Source: Rubrobacter sp. (GTDB taxonomy: Bacteria; Actinomycetota; Rubrobacteria; Rubrobacterales; Rubrobacteraceae). From it: a stretch of 9,387 bases of DNA. Shown piece after piece: positions 6,757 through 9,387 of this stretch. The notes under the pieces are model-generated. The model was not told the origin of the DNA. It ran no database searches and saw nothing but the letters and a program-made list of their open reading frames with translations. The stretch lies in assembly GCA_019247245.1 (NCBI GenBank), contig JAFAPF010000182.1:1-9387 (forward strand). Reading direction: 5' to 3'. Numbering within the stretch: the stretch's first letter is position 1; the number at the start of each line of letters is the position of its first letter. The position numbers and the translations under genes were made by a program.

Positions 6757-6824
6757 CCACCACGCAGGTATCACGGAGGCTCAAGACCATCCACCACGCA
6801 GGTATCACGGAGGCTCAAGACCAT
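6757..6824. repeat. Perfect 34-bp tandem duplication
   Basis: The unit starting CCACCACGCAGGTATCACGG occupies 6757-6790 and is repeated without any mismatch or spacer at 6791-6824. Because 34 is not a multiple of three it shifts the frame of the HTH gene. There are only two copies and no spacers, so this is not a CRISPR array. Confidence 0.95.
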
Positions 6825-6975
6825 AGAAGAGTCGCAGCCACCCAAGGACGCCGACAAAGGCTTACGAGTAGAAGAAGGGAACCCACATCGACACCGCAGC
6901 GTTCGTGGCAGGCTGGCTCCTTCTAGAGACCTTAATGCTAGAGGATTTGAAAGGCCAGCAAAGGCCTTAACAGAC

Positions 6976-6982
6976 AAGGAGG
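6976..6982 (+). promoter_or_regulatory. Strong Shine-Dalgarno that sets the GTG 6990 start
   Basis: AAGGAGG ends seven bases before GTG 6990-6992. It lies inside the 3' end of the upstream HTH frame, whose TAG shares its G with the GTG (TAGTG), the usual picture of two translationally coupled genes. It is the strongest ribosome site in the window. Confidence 0.75.
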
Positions 6983-6989
6983 CCAAGTA

Positions 6990-7193
6990 GTGGAAAGCAA
7001 CATTGAAGTCGGAGATTGGGTACGGGTGCGAAGCGATGGGAGCTCGCCAGCTGCCAAGAAGTACGCTGGCAAACAGGGGCAAGCAACAATGGTCGGACCG
7101 GGTTTCGATGGAACCATCGTCGACGTCCAGATAGCTGGTAACTACTTCGATACAGTGTTTGAGGAGAAGGATTTGAGCACCACGGAAAGGTAG
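6990..7193 (+). CDS. Small SH3/KOW-like hypothetical protein
   Basis: A 67-aa protein beginning V(M)ESNIEVGDWVRVRSDGSS. The pattern V-G-D-W-V-R-V, then KKYAGKQGQATMV, GTIVDVQI and FEEKDL resembles KOW/SH3-like small beta-barrels ('KYxGxxGxV ... V.V....F...DL'), which bind RNA, ribosomes or protein partners. No catalytic residues are expected. The start is fixed by a near-perfect ribosome site. It overlaps the stop of the decayed HTH gene by one base, so the pair was probably an operon and this gene may now depend on whatever promoter remains upstream. It faces the tRNA gene, ending 15 bases from its 3' end. The reading frame is intact. Family and function are not identified. Confidence 0.65.
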   Translation: MESNIEVGDWVRVRSDGSSPAAKKYAGKQGQATMVGPGFDGTIVDVQIAGNYFDTVFEEKDLSTTER

Positions 7194-7196
7194 AGA

Positions 7197-7208
7197 GAAA
7201 AATAAAAG
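7197..7208 (-). terminator. U-rich tract after tRNA-Arg
   Basis: On the minus strand the tRNA 3' end is followed at once by CTTTTATTTTTC. A T-rich tract directly behind the tRNA could mark processing or termination. No separate hairpin sits between them, so the intrinsic-terminator call is tentative. Confidence 0.3.
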
Positions 7209-7281
7209 CGGGCCTGGCAGGATTCGAACCTGCGACACACGGCCCCGGAAACCGTTGCTCTATCCCCTGAGCTACAGGCCC
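7209..7281 (-). tRNA. tRNA-Arg (anticodon CCG)
   Basis: A complete 73-base cloverleaf can be folded by eye: acceptor stem GGGCCTG/CAGGCCC (7 perfect pairs), D arm GCTC-AGGGGATA-GAGC, anticodon arm ACGGT-TTCCGGG-GCCGT with loop bases 34-36 CCG, a five-base variable loop GTGTC, T arm GCAGG-TTCGAAT-CCTGC and discriminator G. CCG reads the CGG arginine codon. CCA is not encoded, so it must be added after transcription. A good promoter lies upstream (7304-7332). Confidence 0.96.
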
Positions 7282-7303
7282 ATAAGAAGGAAACCGCAAA
7301 CCA

Positions 7304-7332
7304 ATGCTACCGTAAGAGCCATACCCCTTCAA
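7304..7332 (-). promoter_or_regulatory. Promoter of tRNA-Arg
   Basis: On the minus strand TTGAAG (7332-7327) and TAGCAT (7309-7304) are exactly 17 bases apart, and the expected start point near 7297 leaves a leader of about 15 bases before the mature tRNA. Spacing and hexamers fit a sigma-70-type promoter. Confidence 0.6.
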
Positions 7333-7344
7333 CGTTCCGGAACG
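7333..7344. repeat. 12-bp perfect palindrome beside the tRNA -35
   Basis: CGTTCCGGAACG is fully self-complementary and abuts the -35 hexamer of the tRNA promoter. It also lies about 26 bases upstream of the phosphoesterase -35. Its position suggests a possible operator for a dimeric regulator, but nothing else supports that. Confidence 0.35.
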
Positions 7345-7360
7345 CCCCACAACGCCCCAC
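7341..7360. repeat. 10-bp tandem direct repeat in the divergent intergenic region
   Basis: AACGCCCCAC is present twice head-to-tail (7341-7350 and 7351-7360) and is followed by AA, so the period-10 match extends 22 bases. It lies between the tRNA promoter and the phosphoesterase promoter. A 10-base period places both copies on the same helix face, which could suit a binding site, or it may be another slippage duplication. Confidence 0.7.
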
Positions 7361-7369
7361 AAAGGTCGA

Positions 7370-7398
7370 TTGCTGGCGACCACTATACCGAGTACACT
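7370..7398 (+). promoter_or_regulatory. Promoter of the phosphoesterase cluster
   Basis: TTGCTG (7370-7375) and TACACT (7393-7398) are separated by exactly 17 bases. The expected start near 7405 leaves only about eight bases before ATG 7413, and no ribosome-binding site is present, so the transcript would have a very short leader. Confidence 0.55.
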
Positions 7399-7412
7399 AC
7401 GCCACGGCTGTT

Positions 7413-8144
7413 ATGTACGCGGTCATCTCTGACATCCACGGTAACCTTGAGGCCCTGGAAGCCGTACTCCGAGACGTCCCAGACGGTACCGAAAGGATCT
7501 ACTGTCTTGGCGACGTAATCGGCTATGGGGCGAACCCAAACGAGTGCTGCAATCTGGTGCGCTCCTTCGAGATGCCGGCGATCTCTGGCAACCATGATCT
7601 CGCGGTCACGGATCTTTCTACGGACCTGGCCTGGTTTAATCCGGTGGCTGCGACGGCCATAGAATGGACCCGCCAGCAACTAACGGAGGAGAATACCCAC
7701 TTTCTCCGTACCCTATTGCGAATTATGCAGGAGGAGGAAACTCTCTTCGTGCACGGCTCCGTCCGCGATCCGGACGAGTATATCGTAAACGCAGCCGTAG
7801 CTCAAGAGAACCTCGCCGTTCTGAAAAAGGAGTACCCGGACGTTCAGGTCTGCTTTTTCGGACACACGCACGTAAAAGCCATCTCCCCGTCACCCAACGG
7901 ACCTATAACCGGGTCGGAGACGTTGGATCTCACAAGCGGTGGTCCCTATCTTGTCAACCCTGGCTCCGTCGGCCAACCCAGAGACGGCGACACTTTCGCC
8001 TCCTACGTCGTCGTCGAGGACGCCCCGTATGGAGTACGGGTAGCTTACCGTTTCGTTGAGTACGACGTGGCGAAGGCTCAGGCCAAGATACGTGCCGCCG
8101 GTCTCCCCGCCATGCTCGCTGATCGACTGGCCTACGGCCGCTAG
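7413..8144 (+). CDS. Calcineurin-like metallophosphoesterase
   Basis: A 243-aa cytoplasmic protein with the complete metallophosphoesterase motif set: SDIHGN (6-11; Asp7, His9), GDVIGYG (33-39; Asp34), GNHD (59-62; Asn60, His61), HGS (114-116; His114) and GHTH (150-153; His151, His153). GDVIGYGANPNEC in the second motif is typical of the YfcE/MJ0936-like subgroup that hydrolyses phosphodiesters or phosphomonoesters with a two-metal centre; the natural substrate is usually unknown. ATG 7413 is the first residue before the first beta strand (MYAVISDIHGN), leaving no room for a later start. The gene heads a tight cluster with DUF2203 (14-base gap) and dtd. All ligands are present, so an active enzyme is expected. 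Confidence 0.93.
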   Translation: MYAVISDIHGNLEALEAVLRDVPDGTERIYCLGDVIGYGANPNECCNLVRSFEMPAISGNHDLAVTDLSTDLAWFNPVAATAIEWTRQQLTEENTHFLRTLLRIMQEEETLFVHGSVRDPDEYIVNAAVAQENLAVLKKEYPDVQVCFFGHTHVKAISPSPNGPITGSETLDLTSGGPYLVNPGSVGQPRDGDTFASYVVVEDAPYGVRVAYRFVEYDVAKAQAKIRAAGLPAMLADRLAYGR

Positions 8145-8158
8145 AATGGCCTAGAAAC

Positions 8159-8545
8159 GTGGAGTCTTCTTTTCCCAGGCTCTTCACCGTCGCGGAGGCC
8201 AATGCTCTTTTGTCCAAGCTGCGAGAACTACTCAAAGATGTCGCCGTCCACCGGGATGCCGTGCGCGAGAAGGCCTCCCACCTGGAACCCATTTTCAAGA
8301 CCGCTGCCTCAAACGGTGGCGGCAGGCTCGGCTCCGAGTATGGAGTGGAGACATACAATCTCTATCTCGGCATAGAACGCATCCAGGAGCTAGGCGTCCT
8401 CCTCAAAGATCCTGATACTGGCCTCCTGGATTTCCCTCACGAAATGGATGGCCGCATTGTCTTTCTCTGCTGGCACCCTCCCGAGGAAAAGATCGGCTAC
8501 TGGCACGAGATACAGGCCGGCTACGCGGGCCGTCAACCTCTCTAA
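8159..8545 (+). CDS. DUF2203 family protein
   Basis: A 128-aa protein from GTG 8159. The family signature is clear: [19 protein letters not shown] at the N-terminus, a central helical stretch, then [31 protein letters not shown] and the conserved ending [19 protein letters not shown]2203 proteins have no established biochemical role; the invariant tail with W-H-E and G-R-Q-P-L suggests a functional surface. Length matches the family. No Shine-Dalgarno sequence precedes the GTG, so translation probably depends on coupling to the upstream phosphoesterase 14 bases away. It is followed after five bases by dtd. The clustering with dtd is suggestive of a link to translation or aminoacyl-tRNA quality control, but that is inference. 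Confidence 0.9.
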   Translation: MESSFPRLFTVAEANALLSKLRELLKDVAVHRDAVREKASHLEPIFKTAASNGGGRLGSEYGVETYNLYLGIERIQELGVLLKDPDTGLLDFPHEMDGRIVFLCWHPPEEKIGYWHEIQAGYAGRQPL

Positions 8546-8550
8546 GCTCT

Positions 8551-8991
8551 TTGAAGGTAGTACTCCAACGCGTTAAGAGCGCCTCCGTCTACGTGGGCGA
8601 CACTCCGATCTCCGAGATAGGCCTCGGCTTATTGCTCCTTATCGGGATCGCGAAAGGTGACGGAGAGACCGAAGCCGACTGGCTCGCCGAGAAGGTGGCG
8701 GGGCTAAGGATCTTCAATGATGAGAAGGGAAAGATGAATTGGAGCGTGAAAGATACCGAGGGCGAAGTCCTCGCCGTCTCGCAGTTCACCCTGCTGGGCG
8801 ACACCCGGAAGGGCAAGCGTCCAAGCTTCCTGAACGCCGCCCCACCCAGAGAGGCTGAGCCGCTCTTCGATTACTTCTGCGAGAAGCTTAGCGCCTCAGG
8901 AGTTCGCTCGGTGAAAACTGGCTCCTTCGGAGCCATGATGGATGTTACGCTTACCAATGACGGCCCGGTAACGATCTTGCTGGAGAGGTAA
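8551..8991 (+). CDS. dtd: D-aminoacyl-tRNA deacylase
   Basis: A 146-aa protein, the normal length for Dtd. The enzyme removes D-amino acids (and glycine from tRNA-Ala) from mischarged tRNA and so protects translation; it is a homodimer whose active site lies at the interface. Conserved blocks are present: the N-terminus [31 protein letters not shown] (76-93) with the SQFTL segment, [18 protein letters not shown] (124-141), including the Gly138-Pro139 cis-proline motif that rejects L-aminoacyl substrates. The start is TTG 8551, supported by the alignment of the N-terminus and the lack of any nearer ATG/GTG. It lies five bases behind the DUF2203 stop, so the two are probably translationally coupled. 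It converges with the minus gene ending at 8998 with a six-base gap. Confidence 0.96.
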   Translation: MKVVLQRVKSASVYVGDTPISEIGLGLLLLIGIAKGDGETEADWLAEKVAGLRIFNDEKGKMNWSVKDTEGEVLAVSQFTLLGDTRKGKRPSFLNAAPPREAEPLFDYFCEKLSASGVRSVKTGSFGAMMDVTLTNDGPVTILLER

Positions 8992-8997
8992 ACCTCA

Positions 8998-9387
8998 TCA
9001 GTCGTCAGGTCTTTGGCTACAGCCTGCCTCCGAGTATCGGTTTACTGTTCCTTCGACGTAAAGCGTAGCCGGTCGTGTATAACCCTCACGCCGGATGCGC
9101 TCTCGCAGAGCTTGACGGCACTCACACAACTTTCTCTTCGTGCTTGCGGACAAGCTTCGTAGCTCCTCAGGTTCTTGTTCAGCGAGGACGATCTTATCGA
9201 GGTGCCGTATGGGGCGTGGCGGCGACACTTGCCACTGTATCTGCGCAAGTAGCGCCTCGTGTACCGCAACGAGCCGCTCCGGCGAGCCAATGCCGTAGTA
9301 TTCGGCGTCCGACGCTTCCCGGGCAAGCTCCCGTTGCAGCTGCTCGTCTCCGAGCTGGACCGCGGGTATGGAATCCACGAAGTCGCT
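8998..9387 (-). CDS. Uncharacterised protein, 5' end beyond the window (partial)
   Basis: The frame is open from the right edge to TGA 8998-9000, at least 129 codons; a GTG at 9376-9378 is possible, but the frame continues upstream, so the true start is probably off the window. The N-terminal part IPAVQLGDEQLQRELAREAS, followed by YYGIGSPERLVAVHEALLAQ, has the look of small helical actinobacterial proteins of the DUF6158 kind ('A..L.D..L.REL ... GS...L..H'), a resemblance from memory only. The C-terminal part (SASTKRKLCECRQALRERIR) is basic and helical, and the last 25 residues look unstructured. No membrane segment or catalytic motif. Function unknown. Confidence 0.5.
   Translation of the reverse strand, partial: SDFVDSIPAVQLGDEQLQRELAREASDAEYYGIGSPERLVAVHEALLAQIQWQVSPPRPIRHLDKIVLAEQEPEELRSLSASTKRKLCECRQALRERIRREGYTRPATLYVEGTVNRYSEAGCSQRPDD

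Larger units (their letters stand above)
6461..6990 (+). pseudogene. Decayed helix-turn-helix (excisionase/MerR-like) DNA-binding protein gene
   Basis: From GTG 6461 the frame reads V(M)SLYLTMQEATRA. After a 1-base insertion near 6498-6503 the neighbouring frame continues LGVPVEAVRRRMH, then TAG at 6540-6542, then EKKIAEGGVSVLLTTKQLAEA and a helical stretch ALTEELWNQNVFLHREEARI. 'Y-L-T-x-x-E-A-x-x-x-L-G-V-x-x-x-x-V-R-R' is a standard HTH_17/MerR-type DNA-binding start, and the following charged helix suggests a coiled coil for dimerisation. A 34-bp tandem duplication (6757-6824) then shifts the frame. With one copy removed the frame stays open through KTIEESQPPKDADKG to TAG 6988-6990, which overlaps the next GTG by one base. 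The ancestral protein would be about 165 aa. Target and role are unknown; three lesions make it non-functional as it stands. Confidence 0.65.

Noticed and set aside
6469..6774. Minus-strand ORF of 101 codons
   Set aside because: It lies antisense to the HTH remnant, whose plus-strand reading (YLTMQEA, LGVPVEAVRRR) is far more protein-like.
6757..6824. Possible CRISPR repeats
   Set aside because: Only two copies, directly adjacent without spacers, inside a coding remnant; a simple tandem duplication.

Overview
The window looks like a chromosomal segment from an actinobacterium, most likely a Rubrobacter relative. That rests on remembered protein style (the NIF3 protein, the metallophosphoesterase-DUF2203-Dtd cluster, the Ig-like membrane-anchored protein), on frequent GTG/TTG starts, and on promoters that seem to give leaderless or very short-leader transcripts. 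The assignment is an inference, not a database match.

Layout. 1-217: the 3' tip of an ISXO2/IS1595-type transposase with a small antisense ORF over its end. 246-1031: a decayed gene of a conserved uncharacterised family. 1048-1541 (minus): a frameshifted TMEM175-type channel gene. 1542-2261: no credible protein, but a chain of clustered hairpins suggesting a structured RNA or the remains of one. 2262-3498 (minus): a membrane-anchored Ig-like protein and a PAP2-type membrane protein. 3525-4583 (plus): an intact NIF3-like metal protein, divergent from the PAP2 gene across a strikingly symmetric promoter. 4580-5577 (minus): a heavily damaged PfkB sugar kinase. 5751-6017 (minus): a small helical hypothetical protein. 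6018-6460: AT-richer noncoding DNA. 6461-6990 (plus): a decayed helix-turn-helix protein, followed by a small intact SH3/KOW-like protein (6990-7193). 7209-7281 (minus): tRNA-Arg(CCG). 7413-8991 (plus): a compact three-gene cluster of calcineurin-like phosphoesterase, DUF2203 protein and D-aminoacyl-tRNA deacylase. 8998-end (minus): a partial uncharacterised protein.

The main theme is a mix of well-kept housekeeping genes and genes caught in decay. Four genes can be reassembled across frames and nonsense codons. In two of them one frameshift is a perfect tandem duplication: 11 bp in the kinase, where deleting one copy restores the frame exactly, and 34 bp in the HTH gene, where deleting one copy opens the frame to a stop that overlaps the next start. 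A third perfect tandem duplication (10 bp) lies in the tRNA/phosphoesterase intergenic region. The most interesting regulatory signal is the palindrome ATTGTACAAT at 3507-3516. It supplies the same -10-like hexamer on both strands, and the two divergent ATG codons lie at identical distances from it. I found no CRISPR array, defence system or obvious new multi-gene system. The least explained stretch is the hairpin-rich region near 1750-1900.
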